This document shows, piece after piece, positions 1 through 7,453 of a DNA stretch of 64,000 nt. Under the pieces are notes generated by a model. It was not told the origin of the DNA. It made no database searches and saw only the letters and a list, made by a program, of their open reading frames with translations. Where the stretch lies: assembly GCF_001898575.1 (NCBI RefSeq), contig NZ_MKUD01000001.1, positions 490,448 through 554,447 on the forward strand, read 5' to 3'. Positions within the stretch are counted from its first letter, which is position 1. Each line of letters starts with the position of its first letter. The DNA comes from Spirosoma sp. 48-14. Its GTDB lineage: Bacteria > Bacteroidota > Bacteroidia > Cytophagales > Spirosomataceae. The position numbers and the translations under genes were made by a program.

Positions 1-2
1 TC

Positions 3-188
3 GAAGCGTTCGCTAACCTGTATCGCAACTTTGCCTATGCTGTGAAAGCGCACATGGAAGGCCGCGATCCTGACCCGATTTACGACTTCCCTTCGGTAGC
101 GGATGGCGTTCGTGGTCTGGCTTTTATCGACACGGTGATTGCCTCCAGCCAGGACGACACGACTAAGTGGACGAAATTTAAAGAGTGA
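3..188 (+). CDS. Gfo/Idh/MocA family oxidoreductase, C-terminal end (5' truncated)
   Basis: The last 61 codons of an oxidoreductase that starts before the window. The visible tail (AVKAHMEGRDPDP, then DFPSVADGVRGLAFIDTVI) is the usual C-terminal helix region of Gfo/Idh/MocA NAD(P)-dependent sugar or inositol dehydrogenases, where the proline-rich loop and the 'G-x-R-x-x-x-F-x-x' helix close the substrate domain. The final codons AAA GAG TGA lie inside the left arm of the repeat that starts at 180, so the extreme C-terminus (KE and the stop) is probably repeat-derived. It is followed without a gap by the four-helix-bundle ORF (GTGA overlap) and then by a second member of the same family, so it belongs to a sugar-oxidation operon. 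Family assignment is from a short tail only. Confidence 0.72.
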   Translation, partial: EAFANLYRNFAYAVKAHMEGRDPDPIYDFPSVADGVRGLAFIDTVIASSQDDTTKWTKFKE

Positions 189-741
189 AAGAGCGAATGA
201 GTGAAAGAGCGATATACAACAAGGAGACTGTAGAGGAACAGGATGAACTCATTCATGAGGCTTGGGTGGATTACGCTGTTCACTCGAAAAGCCAGTTTCT
301 GGATGACCTTGAAAAGCGACTCAAGCTATTTATGCTTCGTTGTGTCAAGGTATATCGCACCCTTTCGAACGAATATGATGCGCAGCATTTTGGTCACCAA
401 CTCATTCGTTCATCCTCGTCGGCAGCCGCTAACTTTCGGGCCGTTCGTAGAGGGCGAAGCCAGAAAGAGTATTATGCTAAACTAAGTGTTACAATTGAAG
501 AATTAGACGAATCACTGTTTTGGCTCGAAACTTTAGTTTTTACTGAACTAGTGGTCGAACATCGCTTGGCCGACTTGATGGATGAAGGCTATCAACTATT
601 AAAAATTCTCTCTAAATCCCGTAAAACAGCGAGCGACTGAATTAAAGAGCGAAAGAGCGAATGAGTGAAAGAGTGATAGTGGCGGAAATCGCTCTTTCAC
701 TCATTCGCTCTTTCGCTCTTTAAACCGCTCTTTCGCTCTTT
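180..741 (+). mobile_element. Repeat-bounded cassette 1 carrying a four-helix-bundle gene
   Basis: A 32-nt left arm at 180-211 (built from GAGTGAA/GAGCGAA/GAATGAG units) is matched by the reverse complement at 690-721; the only difference, position 186 T against C, would be a G-U wobble in RNA. A third arm at 644-675 pairs with 690-721 as a local hairpin starting 3 nt after the stop codon of the enclosed gene (185-640); a further partial unit follows at 726-741. The left arm supplies the stop of the upstream gene and the GTG start of the enclosed ORF. The same layout recurs at 1895-2430, and bare hairpins occur at 45027-45110 and 57436-57522. Mobility is inferred from copy number and position; no target duplication or transposase is visible. 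Confidence 0.6.
185..640 (+). CDS. Four helix bundle protein (S23 / Avd-like family), copy 1
   Basis: A 151-aa helical protein of the S23/four-helix-bundle family, known from ORFs inside 23S rRNA intervening sequences and related to the Avd accessory protein of diversity-generating retroelements. The conserved core is present: KRLKLFMLRCVKVYRTL (about residues 44-60), the loop HFGHQLIRSSSSAAANFRA (68-86) and EELDESLFWLETL (105-117). No catalytic residues are expected; family members are basic oligomeric nucleic-acid-associated bundles. GTG at 185 overlaps the preceding TGA; ATG at 197 would shorten it by 4 residues. The first 10 residues (MKERMSERAI) are translated from the repeat arm. About 25 of 151 residues differ from copy 2 at 1900-2355. 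The function of this family outside rRNA introns and DGRs is not established. Confidence 0.85.
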   Translation: MKERMSERAIYNKETVEEQDELIHEAWVDYAVHSKSQFLDDLEKRLKLFMLRCVKVYRTLSNEYDAQHFGHQLIRSSSSAAANFRAVRRGRSQKEYYAKLSVTIEELDESLFWLETLVFTELVVEHRLADLMDEGYQLLKILSKSRKTASD

Positions 742-750
742 AAACCCCTT

Positions 751-1896
751 ATGCAAAAAATCAATGTTGGTGTCGTTGGCACCGGATTCATCGGCCCCGC
801 GCATATCGAAGCGCTACGTCGCCTACCCAACACGAATGTCCTTGCCCTTTGTGAAGTAACGCCCGAACTGGCTCGTCAGAAAGCCGACCAGTTAGGCATC
901 GAACGTTCCTGTACGTTTGATGAATTGCTAGCGATGGACGACATCAAAGTCGTTCACATTTGCACCCCTAACTTCCTGCACTACTCGCAGTCGAAAGCGG
1001 CTTTGCTGGCAGGCAAGCACGTGGTCTGTGAAAAACCACTGGCCAAAGACCTGCACGAAGCCGAAGAGTTGGTGGCTCTGGCGAAAGAGACCGGCCTGGT
1101 CAATGCTGTTCACTTCAACCTACGCTATTACCCACTGGTTCGGCAGATGAAAGTGATGCGCGAGCAAAATGATCTGGGCGACGTGTATTCGGTAATCGGC
1201 TCGTACCTACAGGACTGGCTGTTCTACGATACCGATTACAACTGGCGGCTCGAACCCGACAAATCGGGCGATTCGCGAGCTATTGCCGACATTGGTTCAC
1301 ACTTGATGGACAGTCTGGAATACATCACAGGGCTGAAAACAGTAGCGGTTATGGCCGACTTCAACACCATCCATAAAGTACGGAAGAAGCCCCTGAAACC
1401 TGTAGAGACCTACTCGGGTAAAATGCTGAAGCCTGAAGATTATGCCGACGTTCCCATCAATACCGAAGACCACGCCAACGTACTGCTGCGGTTCGACAAT
1501 GGCAACAAGGGTAGCATCACGGTATCGCAGGTATCGGCTGGCCGTAAAAATCAGATGAAACTGGAAATCGCTGGTTCGAAGAAAACCTACGCCTGGAATT
1601 CTGAAGCACCTAACGAAATGTGGATCGGTAACCGCGACGGTGCCAACGAAGCCTTCATGCGCGACCCATCGCTGGCCCACCCCGAAGCCCGTTCGGTCAT
1701 TTCGTTCCCCGGTGGTCACAATGAAGGTTTTCCTGATACATCGAAACAGTTGTTTAAAGAGGTATACGAAGCTGTTGCTGCCGGTAAGATGCCTGAAAAC
1801 CCAACCTTCCCCACCTTCGCCGACGGCTACCGCGAATTACTCATCTGCGAGAAAATCCTGGAGAGCAATCGCAAACAGGCATGGGTGGAAATTTAA
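751..1896 (+). CDS. Gfo/Idh/MocA family oxidoreductase
   Basis: A 381-aa NAD(P)-dependent dehydrogenase of the Gfo/Idh/MocA family, acting on a sugar, sugar acid or inositol that the sequence does not identify. The N-terminal Rossmann domain has the dinucleotide loop G10-T-G12-F-I-G15 and the family signature C-E-K-P (about residues 94-97), where the lysine is catalytic. The C-terminal alpha/beta domain carries the substrate site with DIGSHLMDSLEY around residues 180-190. Length is typical. No signal peptide, so cytoplasmic. It lies between two repeat cassettes: the ATG follows the first repeat by about 10 nt and the TAA stop (1894-1896) overlaps the first base pairs of the second. With the partial homologue upstream and the isomerase downstream it forms a sugar catabolic operon. 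Confidence 0.92.
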   Translation: MQKINVGVVGTGFIGPAHIEALRRLPNTNVLALCEVTPELARQKADQLGIERSCTFDELLAMDDIKVVHICTPNFLHYSQSKAALLAGKHVVCEKPLAKDLHEAEELVALAKETGLVNAVHFNLRYYPLVRQMKVMREQNDLGDVYSVIGSYLQDWLFYDTDYNWRLEPDKSGDSRAIADIGSHLMDSLEYITGLKTVAVMADFNTIHKVRKKPLKPVETYSGKMLKPEDYADVPINTEDHANVLLRFDNGNKGSITVSQVSAGRKNQMKLEIAGSKKTYAWNSEAPNEMWIGNRDGANEAFMRDPSLAHPEARSVISFPGGHNEGFPDTSKQLFKEVYEAVAAGKMPENPTFPTFADGYRELLICEKILESNRKQAWVEI

Positions 1897-2430
1897 AGAG
1901 TGAAAGAGCGAATGAGTGAAAGAACGATATACGACAGCAAGAATCTACAAGAGCAGGAAAACCTTGTTCAGGAGGCTTGGGTAGATTACTCAGGCCAATC
2001 GAAAAGTCAGTTTCTGGATGATCTTGAAAAACGACTGAAATTATTTATGCTTCGTTGTGTGAAGGTGTATCGTACCCTTTCGAAAGACTATGATGTCCAA
2101 CATTTTGGTCATCAGCTTATTCGCTCGTCCTCTTCGGCAGCCGCCAACTTTCGGGCCGTTCGTAGGGGACGAAGCCAGAAGGAGTATTTTGCGAAGCTCA
2201 GTGTCACCATCGAAGAGTTAGACGAATCACTCTTTTGGCTCGAAACACTTATTTATACTGAACTGGTACCTGAGCATCGCCTGGCCGACTTAATAGATGA
2301 AGGCTATCAAATTCTAAAAATTCTCTCTAAATCTCGTAAATCAGTGAGCGACTGACATAAAGAGCGAAAGAGTGAAAGAGCGAAGTGATCGCGTCAGCTA
2401 CTCTTTCACTCTTTCGCTCTTTCGCTCTTT
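1895..2430 (+). mobile_element. Repeat-bounded cassette 2 carrying a four-helix-bundle gene
   Basis: Second copy of the layout seen at 180-741. The left arm at 1895-1926 begins at the TAA stop of the oxidoreductase; the local 3' hairpin begins 2 nt after the stop of the enclosed gene (arms near 2358-2382 and 2401-2430, with the loop containing GCGTCAGC). The right arm also pairs with the left arm over about 30 nt with roughly three differences. The loop octamer GCGTCAGC is shared with the bare copy at 57436-57522. Flanks differ from cassette 1 while the internal boundaries are the same, which is what separate insertions, or one duplication followed by drift, would give. Confidence 0.6.
1900..2355 (+). 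CDS. Four helix bundle protein (S23 / Avd-like family), copy 2
   Basis: A 151-aa paralogue of the protein at 185-640, about 83% identical by direct count. Differences are concentrated in residues 9-34 (the segment after the repeat-encoded start) and are rare across the bundle core, so the core looks to be under selection. Conserved segments: KRLKLFMLRCVKVYRTL, HFGHQLIRSSSSAAANFRA and EELDESLFWLETL. GTG start at 1900 lies 3 nt after the upstream TAA and inside the repeat arm, so the start MKERMSER is again repeat-encoded; an in-frame ATG follows 4 codons later. The stop context (SD, TGA) is also the same as in copy 1. Likely a nucleic-acid-binding bundle; partner unknown. Confidence 0.85.
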   Translation: MKERMSERTIYDSKNLQEQENLVQEAWVDYSGQSKSQFLDDLEKRLKLFMLRCVKVYRTLSKDYDVQHFGHQLIRSSSSAAANFRAVRRGRSQKEYFAKLSVTIEELDESLFWLETLIYTELVPEHRLADLIDEGYQILKILSKSRKSVSD

Positions 2431-2437
2431 AAAAAGG

Positions 2438-3490
2438 ATGAAAACAATGAAAGGTCCGGGCATATTTCTTGCCCAATTTTTAGGCGATACAGAACCCTTC
2501 AACTCGCTCGATTCCATTGCCAGATACATGGCCGATCTGGGCTACAAAGGCATTCAGATCCCAACCTGGGATGCCCGTTTGATCGACCTGAAACAGGCGT
2601 CGGAGAGCCAAACGTACTGCGACGAGCTGAAAGGTAAACTGGCCGACATCGGCGTTGAAATCACCGAACTGGCTACACACCTGCAAGGGCAGTTAGTGGC
2701 TGTACACCCAGCCTATGGCCCCATGTTCGACGGTTTCGGACCAGCCGAACTGGCCGGGAAGCCAAAAGAACAACAAGCCTGGGCTACCGATCAGTTGATC
2801 ATGACGGCTAAAGCCAGCAAAAACCTGGGTCTTAAAGCTAGCCCAACGTTTTCGGGCGCCCTGTTGTGGCCGTTTATCTACCCGTGGCCACAGCGTCCGG
2901 CAGGTCTGGTCGAAACCGGATTTACGGAACTGGCTACTCGCTGGAAGCCGATTCTGGATGCGTACGAAGACGCTGGGGTCGATCTGGCGTACGAATTGCA
3001 CCCCGGCGAAGACCTGCACGATGGCATAACGTTCGAAATGTTCCTCGAAAAAACAGGGAATCACCCCCGCGTTGGTATCAACTACGATCCTAGCCACTTT
3101 GTCTTACAGCAACTTGATTACCTGCAATTCATCGATTTCTATCACGAGCGGATTTTCGCCTATCACGTAAAAGATGCCGAGTTTAACCCAACGGGCAAAC
3201 AGGGCGTGTATGGTGGCTATCAGGGCTGGGTAGAACGCGCTGGCCGTTTCCGCTCACTGGGCGACGGACAGGTTGACTTCTCAGGTATCTTCTCGAAACT
3301 GGCGCAGTATGACTATGACCGCTGGGCGGTACTCGAATGGGAATGTGCCCTGAAACACCCCGAACAGGGAGCCGCCGAAGGAGCACCATTCATCGAAAGT
3401 CACATCATCCGCGTCACCGAGCGTGCCTTCGACGATTTCGCCGGAACAGGTGCCGATGAAGCGTTCAATAAAAAGGTACTCGGTCTGTAA
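2438..3490 (+). CDS. Sugar phosphate isomerase/epimerase (xylose isomerase-like TIM barrel)
   Basis: About 350 aa, AP-endonuclease-2/xylose-isomerase-like TIM barrel. Metal-binding segments are visible: AYELHPGED (strand 5 Glu), NYDPSHF (strand 6 Asp/His), FAYHVKDAEF (strand 7 His/Asp) and VLEWECALKHPEQGA near the C-terminus. Such enzymes isomerise or epimerise keto-sugars or inositol derivatives with a divalent metal; substrate not determinable. The start at ATG 2438 (MKTMKGPG) is preferred because the upstream in-frame extension to 2372 is pure repeat sequence; ATG 2447 is also possible. Last gene of the operon with two Gfo/Idh/MocA dehydrogenases, a combination usual for inositol or uncommon sugar catabolism. 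A hairpin terminator follows at 3534-3562. Confidence 0.9.
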   Translation: MKTMKGPGIFLAQFLGDTEPFNSLDSIARYMADLGYKGIQIPTWDARLIDLKQASESQTYCDELKGKLADIGVEITELATHLQGQLVAVHPAYGPMFDGFGPAELAGKPKEQQAWATDQLIMTAKASKNLGLKASPTFSGALLWPFIYPWPQRPAGLVETGFTELATRWKPILDAYEDAGVDLAYELHPGEDLHDGITFEMFLEKTGNHPRVGINYDPSHFVLQQLDYLQFIDFYHERIFAYHVKDAEFNPTGKQGVYGGYQGWVERAGRFRSLGDGQVDFSGIFSKLAQYDYDRWAVLEWECALKHPEQGAAEGAPFIESHIIRVTERAFDDFAGTGADEAFNKKVLGL

Positions 3491-3533
3491 GGCTTGATTA
3501 CCTGTTCCGTTTTTTGTGGTGAAGTTTTTTGTG

Positions 3534-3562
3534 GTGTCGGGTTCTCAAACCCGACACTTTTT
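3534..3562 (+). terminator. Rho-independent terminator of the sugar operon
   Basis: Perfect 10-bp stem GTGTCGGGTT / AACCCGACAC (3534-3543 and 3548-3557) with a 4-nt loop, followed directly by TTTTT. It lies 43 nt after the isomerase stop and before the AT-rich gene at 3678. Confidence 0.8.
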
Positions 3563-3677
3563 AATTCTACGCTTTTGTAAAATGTTATTGTATTGATGAT
3601 CGAATCGTGAGTTTGTTATTCCGAGCAAAGGGAGGAATCTCAAGTTTTTATTATTAAAATTACCCCATTAATAGACA

Positions 3678-4346
3678 ATGCTAGAAATCTCAGAGCTACA
3701 AATATTTCTAACGGATCAATCTAACATAATAATTGACCTGAATATTTCTATGTCAAATATGAATAGGTTAGTGATTGAAAAATATGAATATGAAAATCAG
3801 ATAAAAAGGCATGGTTTCTTTGCGCATCATATATACCAGTTGAAATTCATAATGATAATTCAATTGTCAAAAATATTCAGTGATAAAAAAGGGGAGAAAC
3901 GTAGTTTTCATAAGTTATGCAATAAGTTAGAAAGCTCAGATTATGGGTCTAGTTTAAAGAAACTTTTCGAAGACAATAAAGATAAATTCACGGCCGAAGT
4001 TAAGTCAAGAGAGGATCTCTTGACTGTCATAACTGAAGTTCGTTCGCTATTAAATACTCACAATAGCCTGATCAAAAGAGTAGAGGCATTAAGGGACAAA
4101 GTTTACGCTCATATTGACAAAAGTGCCCAAGTACAAAATGTAACTTTTGACGAATTAAAACTATTAGTAGAGCTTGCTAATAGAATACATAATTTAGTAC
4201 GTTTCAGGCTCTTCTTTTGGCAAACCATGTTTGATCATACAAGAGATTGGGACATAGATTATATTTTATGGTATATGTCAGAATTCAGAAAGAAGGATTT
4301 GGAAGAACTTGAAAGAAAAAAGAAGGGGACAACTGAAACAAATTAA
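3678..4346 (+). CDS. AT-rich HEPN / AbiU2-like protein (hypothetical)
   Basis: A 222-aa, almost wholly helical protein, clearly more AT-rich than its neighbours. It has the segment ALRDKVYAHIDKS (residues 137-149), which matches the 'RDK-x-x-AH' motif of AbiU2-like HEPN domains and fits the general HEPN R-x(4-6)-H RNase motif with R139 and H145. Similar single-domain proteins occur in defence and toxin-antitoxin contexts, but many are uncharacterised, so nuclease activity is inference. ATG at 3678 is the only good start. No nucleotidyltransferase (MNT) antitoxin gene is adjacent; the next sequence is a broken membrane gene. The composition suggests horizontal acquisition. Confidence 0.55.
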   Translation: MLEISELQIFLTDQSNIIIDLNISMSNMNRLVIEKYEYENQIKRHGFFAHHIYQLKFIMIIQLSKIFSDKKGEKRSFHKLCNKLESSDYGSSLKKLFEDNKDKFTAEVKSREDLLTVITEVRSLLNTHNSLIKRVEALRDKVYAHIDKSAQVQNVTFDELKLLVELANRIHNLVRFRLFFWQTMFDHTRDWDIDYILWYMSEFRKKDLEELERKKKGTTETN

Positions 4347-4382
4347 ATGATATTGGAATTTTATTAAAAAACAATAAACACC

Positions 4383-4505
4383 ATGTCAGGACAATCTTCG
4401 GGTGAAAATGTATTAGCCACCCTTTGTCGTTTCTTTATTCCGGGATTAGGGCAGTTGTTGCAGGGGCGATTGCTGATGGCCATAATGGCCTACCGATGTC
4501 TGTGA
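4383..4505 (+). pseudogene. Remnant of a small membrane protein gene
   Basis: An ATG at 4383 opens a 40-codon frame reading MSGQSSGENVLATLCRFFIP then GLGQLLQGRLLMAIM before a stop at 4503. The FIPGLGQLLQGR stretch is typical of the first segment of small multi-pass membrane proteins in Bacteroidota (TM2/DUF-type), where a hydrophobic helix normally follows. Here the frame runs into hairpin repeats (4499-4514, 4551-4570) and ends early, so the gene appears truncated by repeat insertion. It could also be a genuine short peptide; no downstream fragment of the same protein is recognisable. Confidence 0.4.
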
Positions 4506-4570
4506 AGCCACAGATACCTTTACGTCAGCCATGTTTATTATCCGGAAAGATGTCTGTGTGGGCACAGACA
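4499..4570. repeat. Pair of TCTGTG-type extragenic hairpins
   Basis: Two related inverted repeats: TCTGTG/CACAGA at 4499-4504 and 4509-4514, and a better one, TGTCTGTG/CACAGACA at 4551-4558 and 4563-4570 with a 4-nt loop. Both carry the same core, suggesting copies of one small palindromic repeat. The rest of 4571-4795 shows no recognisable gene. Confidence 0.5.
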
Positions 4571-4795
4571 CCGGAATTTGCAGAAGCCATTAGACAAAAA
4601 ATTAGATGATTATCAGGTTGGTCGTGATTAAAGCTAGTCCCCCCCAATAATTCTCCAGTTGATGATTAGCTCAATGAGGCTAATTTTGGTAAAAAGAAAA
4701 CAGTAAGCGCCCAGAACGAATTACTTGTTAGAAAGTCTACAGACGATGGCTTGGTGGTTTAGGTACCTTGGCCCCATACCCAACCCGAATTACTC

Positions 4796-5701
4796 ATGAC
4801 AAAACAGCGCATATTTTTTACTGGAGGCTCCGGAAAAGCCGGAAAGCACGTTATTCCTTACCTACTCGATCAGGGGCATACGGTATTGAATGTAGACCTT
4901 ACCCCCTTGAATCATCCAGGCGTCTATAATCTGATGGCCGATATTACGGATTCCGGGCAAATGTTTAATGCCATGAGTTCGTATGCCGGTCTGGATGAAC
5001 TGGAGCCGGGTACGGGCGTACCCCGGTTTGATGCGGTTGTTCATTTTGCCGCCATCCCCAGAATTTTAATTAAACCGGATAATGAAACGTTCCGTGTCAA
5101 CACCATTGGTACTTATAATGTGATTGAAGCGGCCGTTAAACTAGGGATCCCAAAGATCATCATTGCTTCGTCAGAAACCACGTACGGTATCTGTTTTTCT
5201 GATGGCCAGACAGACCCCACGTCTCTGCCGCTGGAAGAGGATTATGATGTTGATCCGATGGATAGCTATGGATTATCAAAGGTGGTCAATGAAAAAACAG
5301 CCCGTGCCTTCCAGCGCCGGTCAGGGATTGACATCTATGCGCTTCGTATCGGTAATGTGATTGAACCCCACGAATATGCCGACCTGTTTCCCTACTATTT
5401 TCGGCACCCTGAAGTACGACGTCGGAACGCCTTCTGCTATATCGACGCCCGTGATCTAGGGCAAATTGTGCATTTATGCTTACAAAAAGACAAGCTTGGT
5501 TTTCAGATTTTCAATGCCGGAAACGATCACAATGGGGCCGTCATGCCGAGCAAAGAACTGGCTGAAACATTCTTTCCCGGTGTGCCTATCACGCGCGAGC
5601 TGGGCGAACATGAAGCCTTGTTTTCAAACCGTAAAATCCGGGAAGTGCTGGGATTCAGCGAACAACACAACTGGCGAAACTACGTCAACTGGCCATCGTA
5701 A
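4796..5701 (+). CDS. NAD-dependent epimerase/dehydratase family protein (extended SDR)
   Basis: A 301-aa extended short-chain dehydrogenase. The N-terminal cofactor loop is T9-G-G-S-G-K-A-G16, followed by the acidic residue after strand 2 (NVDLTPL), the FDAVVHFAAIP segment, the SSETTYG strand carrying the catalytic Ser/Thr, and Y158-G-L-S-K162 as the YxxxK pair. Members oxidise or epimerise nucleotide sugars or uronic acids; the short length and lack of a nucleotide-sugar signature leave the substrate open. Cytoplasmic. It stands alone between the AT-rich patch and the phosphotransferase gene, both more than 100 nt away. Confidence 0.88.
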   Translation: MTKQRIFFTGGSGKAGKHVIPYLLDQGHTVLNVDLTPLNHPGVYNLMADITDSGQMFNAMSSYAGLDELEPGTGVPRFDAVVHFAAIPRILIKPDNETFRVNTIGTYNVIEAAVKLGIPKIIIASSETTYGICFSDGQTDPTSLPLEEDYDVDPMDSYGLSKVVNEKTARAFQRRSGIDIYALRIGNVIEPHEYADLFPYYFRHPEVRRRNAFCYIDARDLGQIVHLCLQKDKLGFQIFNAGNDHNGAVMPSKELAETFFPGVPITRELGEHEALFSNRKIREVLGFSEQHNWRNYVNWPS

Positions 5702-5831
5702 CCTATTCTCTGGACCGGCATGATCGTGGACTGTAGGTACACAAACCGTGGCGATAAATTGCCTAAATAGATCAACTTTAGTAATAATATAAAACAGCCA
5801 TCATTATGGCAGGACAGGCTATTTTTGTGGC

Positions 5832-6821
5832 ATGCAAACCTTTCCTGTCTCCTCCTCTATCCTCTCTCCGGCTCATCTCGCACAGTTCCTACAGAAAGCC
5901 TACTCGTTTGGTACAGACACTACCTGCCAATTGCTAAAAGCGGGCGTTAATCATTCGTATCTGGTCGTTGATGGCGTCAACAAAGCCGTTTTCCGAATCT
6001 ACAGCCTGAACTGGCGAACCCAAACCGACATTCTGGAAGAAATCCGACTACTGAAGCTTGTCAAGGATGCAGGTATTTCGGTCTCTTATCCTATTCCAGA
6101 TGGTACAGGCAACTACATTCAGGAGTTGAATGCCCCTGAGGGAACTCGTTTTGGTGTGCTATTCTCCTATGCTGAAGGCGAAAAGCTACTGACATTCTCG
6201 GAAGAACTGCACTACAAAATCGGTCAGATTATGGCTCGGTTTCACCAGTTGACGCACAATCTGACGCTGGATCGAGTGACGTACACCCCAGAGATTCTGC
6301 TGGTAGATTCGATTGACAAGTTCAGGCCATTTCTGCCAGCCGATACCCCCGAAATGCAGTTTATGCTCTCTACGCAGCAATATTTGCTGGACCAGTTTGC
6401 AGCTATCGACCAATCCCAAACCCGACAGGGTGTTGTTCATCTGGACATCTGGTTCGATAATCTGAACATTGCACAAGACGGCACTGTCACCCTGTTCGAC
6501 TTTGATTTCTGTGGCAACGGTCTGCTCTGCTTCGACATTGCCTACTATATCCTGCAAATTCACAGCACTGAAACCGATGTGGCGGAGTTCTATAAAAAGA
6601 AAGAAAGTTTCCTGCGTGGGTACGAATCCATCACGCCCATTAGCGACGAAGAAAGGCGGCTTTTGCCCATGCTTGGCGAAAGCATCTACTTTTTTTACAT
6701 CGGTGTGCAATGCGAGCGTTTTGAAAACTGGTCGAACACGTTCCTGAACGAGATGTACCTGAAGCGATTTATTAACTTGCGAATCAAACGCTGGTTCGAC
6801 TTTAATCAGTTGAGCCAGTAA
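5832..6821 (+). CDS. Phosphotransferase (APH / homoserine kinase type II-like)
   Basis: A 329-aa protein kinase-like phosphotransferase of the aminoglycoside phosphotransferase/ThrB2 family. The catalytic loop GVVHLDIWFDNLNI (about residues 201-214) gives the H-x-D-x(4)-N Brenner motif and LFDFDFCG (about 222-229) supplies the metal-binding D. The N-terminal lobe has the lysine-equivalent strand NKAVFRIYS. Substrates in this family include amino alcohols, homoserine, choline and aminoglycosides; nothing here selects one. No signal peptide. A TATTTTTG element lies just upstream of the ATG, within a short 5' region. The stop codon overlaps the left arm of the 24-bp inverted repeat at 6819-6876. 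Confidence 0.85.
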   Translation: MQTFPVSSSILSPAHLAQFLQKAYSFGTDTTCQLLKAGVNHSYLVVDGVNKAVFRIYSLNWRTQTDILEEIRLLKLVKDAGISVSYPIPDGTGNYIQELNAPEGTRFGVLFSYAEGEKLLTFSEELHYKIGQIMARFHQLTHNLTLDRVTYTPEILLVDSIDKFRPFLPADTPEMQFMLSTQQYLLDQFAAIDQSQTRQGVVHLDIWFDNLNIAQDGTVTLFDFDFCGNGLLCFDIAYYILQIHSTETDVAEFYKKKESFLRGYESITPISDEERRLLPMLGESIYFFYIGVQCERFENWSNTFLNEMYLKRFINLRIKRWFDFNQLSQ

Positions 6822-6876
6822 CGCGGCTGGAAATCCGCGATTCATTACTCATAATCGCGGATTTCCAGCCGCGTTA
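6819..6876. repeat. Perfect 24-bp inverted repeat (GCGGCTGGAAATCCGC type)
   Basis: Left arm 6819-6842 and right arm 6853-6876 are exact reverse complements separated by a 10-nt loop. Each arm is itself a small palindrome (CGCGG...CCGCG around CTGGAAAT), so the element can fold as one long hairpin or as two side hairpins, the layout of REP-type repeats. It begins at the stop codon of the phosphotransferase and ends 22 nt before the next start, so it may terminate transcription or stabilise the mRNA end, although no T-run follows. Confidence 0.8.
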
Positions 6877-6898
6877 CAGCAAACAGATACGTATAGAT

Positions 6899-7453
6899 AT
6901 GGGTAAATTTCACGATTTCATTAAGCCTGCTCACAAGAAATTCATTGAAGAGCAGCATATTTTTTTCGTTGCTACGGCCCCACTTAGTCCTGCTGGGCAC
7001 GTCAACCTGTCGCCCAAAGGGCTTGATTGCTTTCGGGTTCTGTCGGAGAGCAAAGTGGCTTATATGGACCTCGTCAGCAGCGGCAACGAAACATCAGCGC
7101 ACACGCTCGAAAACGGCCGGATTACGTTCATGTTCTGTTCGTTCGAAGGAGCGCCCAATATTCTCCGTTTGTATGGCAAAGGCACTACCATTCTACCCGA
7201 TACACCGGAGTGGGCCGAATACGCTCCGCACTTTACCATTTACCCCAGCACGCGCCAGCTCATCGTAGCCGATATTCATCTGGTACAAACCTCCTGTGGC
7301 TTTGGGGTGCCCCTGTTCGATTATGCGGGCGAACGCGATATTCATTTCGACTGGGCCGAGAAAAAAGGCAAGGATGGTCTTGCCGATTATATGCAGGAAA
7401 AGAATCTGGTTAGTCTCGACGGCCTGCCAACTACGCTCGGACTAGTGCCATGA
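6899..7453 (+). CDS. Pyridoxamine 5'-phosphate oxidase family protein
   Basis: A 184-aa flavin-binding split-barrel protein of the PNPOx-like superfamily. The N-terminal FFVATAPLSPAGHVNLSPKGLD segment and the YMDLVSSGNETSAHTLENGRITFMFCSFEG segment are typical of the subgroup of small FMN- or F420-type proteins that are not true PdxH; the PdxH C-terminal substrate-binding motif is absent. Probable cytoplasmic redox enzyme of unknown substrate. Its stop overlaps the ATG of the next gene by 4 nt (ATGA), so the two are translationally coupled. Confidence 0.87.
   Translation: MGKFHDFIKPAHKKFIEEQHIFFVATAPLSPAGHVNLSPKGLDCFRVLSESKVAYMDLVSSGNETSAHTLENGRITFMFCSFEGAPNILRLYGKGTTILPDTPEWAEYAPHFTIYPSTRQLIVADIHLVQTSCGFGVPLFDYAGERDIHFDWAEKKGKDGLADYMQEKNLVSLDGLPTTLGLVP

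Noticed and set aside
1297..1719. 140-codon minus-strand frame opposite the oxidoreductase gene
   Set aside because: Shadow of the plus-strand coding sequence; no domain, no start context.
185..2355. Diversity-generating retroelement (Avd homologue)
   Set aside because: No reverse transcriptase, template or variable repeat was found near the four-helix-bundle genes; the window has no rRNA either, so a 23S intervening sequence is also excluded here.
180..2430. CRISPR array or short tandem repeat reading of the GAGCGAA units
   Set aside because: Units are 7 bp, abut each other, form inverted arms and have no spacers; cas genes are absent.
2372..2437. Upstream extension of the isomerase frame into the repeat
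   Set aside because: The added residues are translated repeat and match no isomerase N-terminus.
6186..6845. 219-codon frame on the minus strand opposite the phosphotransferase gene
   Set aside because: It is antisense to a gene with clear kinase motifs; the product resembles no family and the frame follows the codon pattern of the opposite strand.
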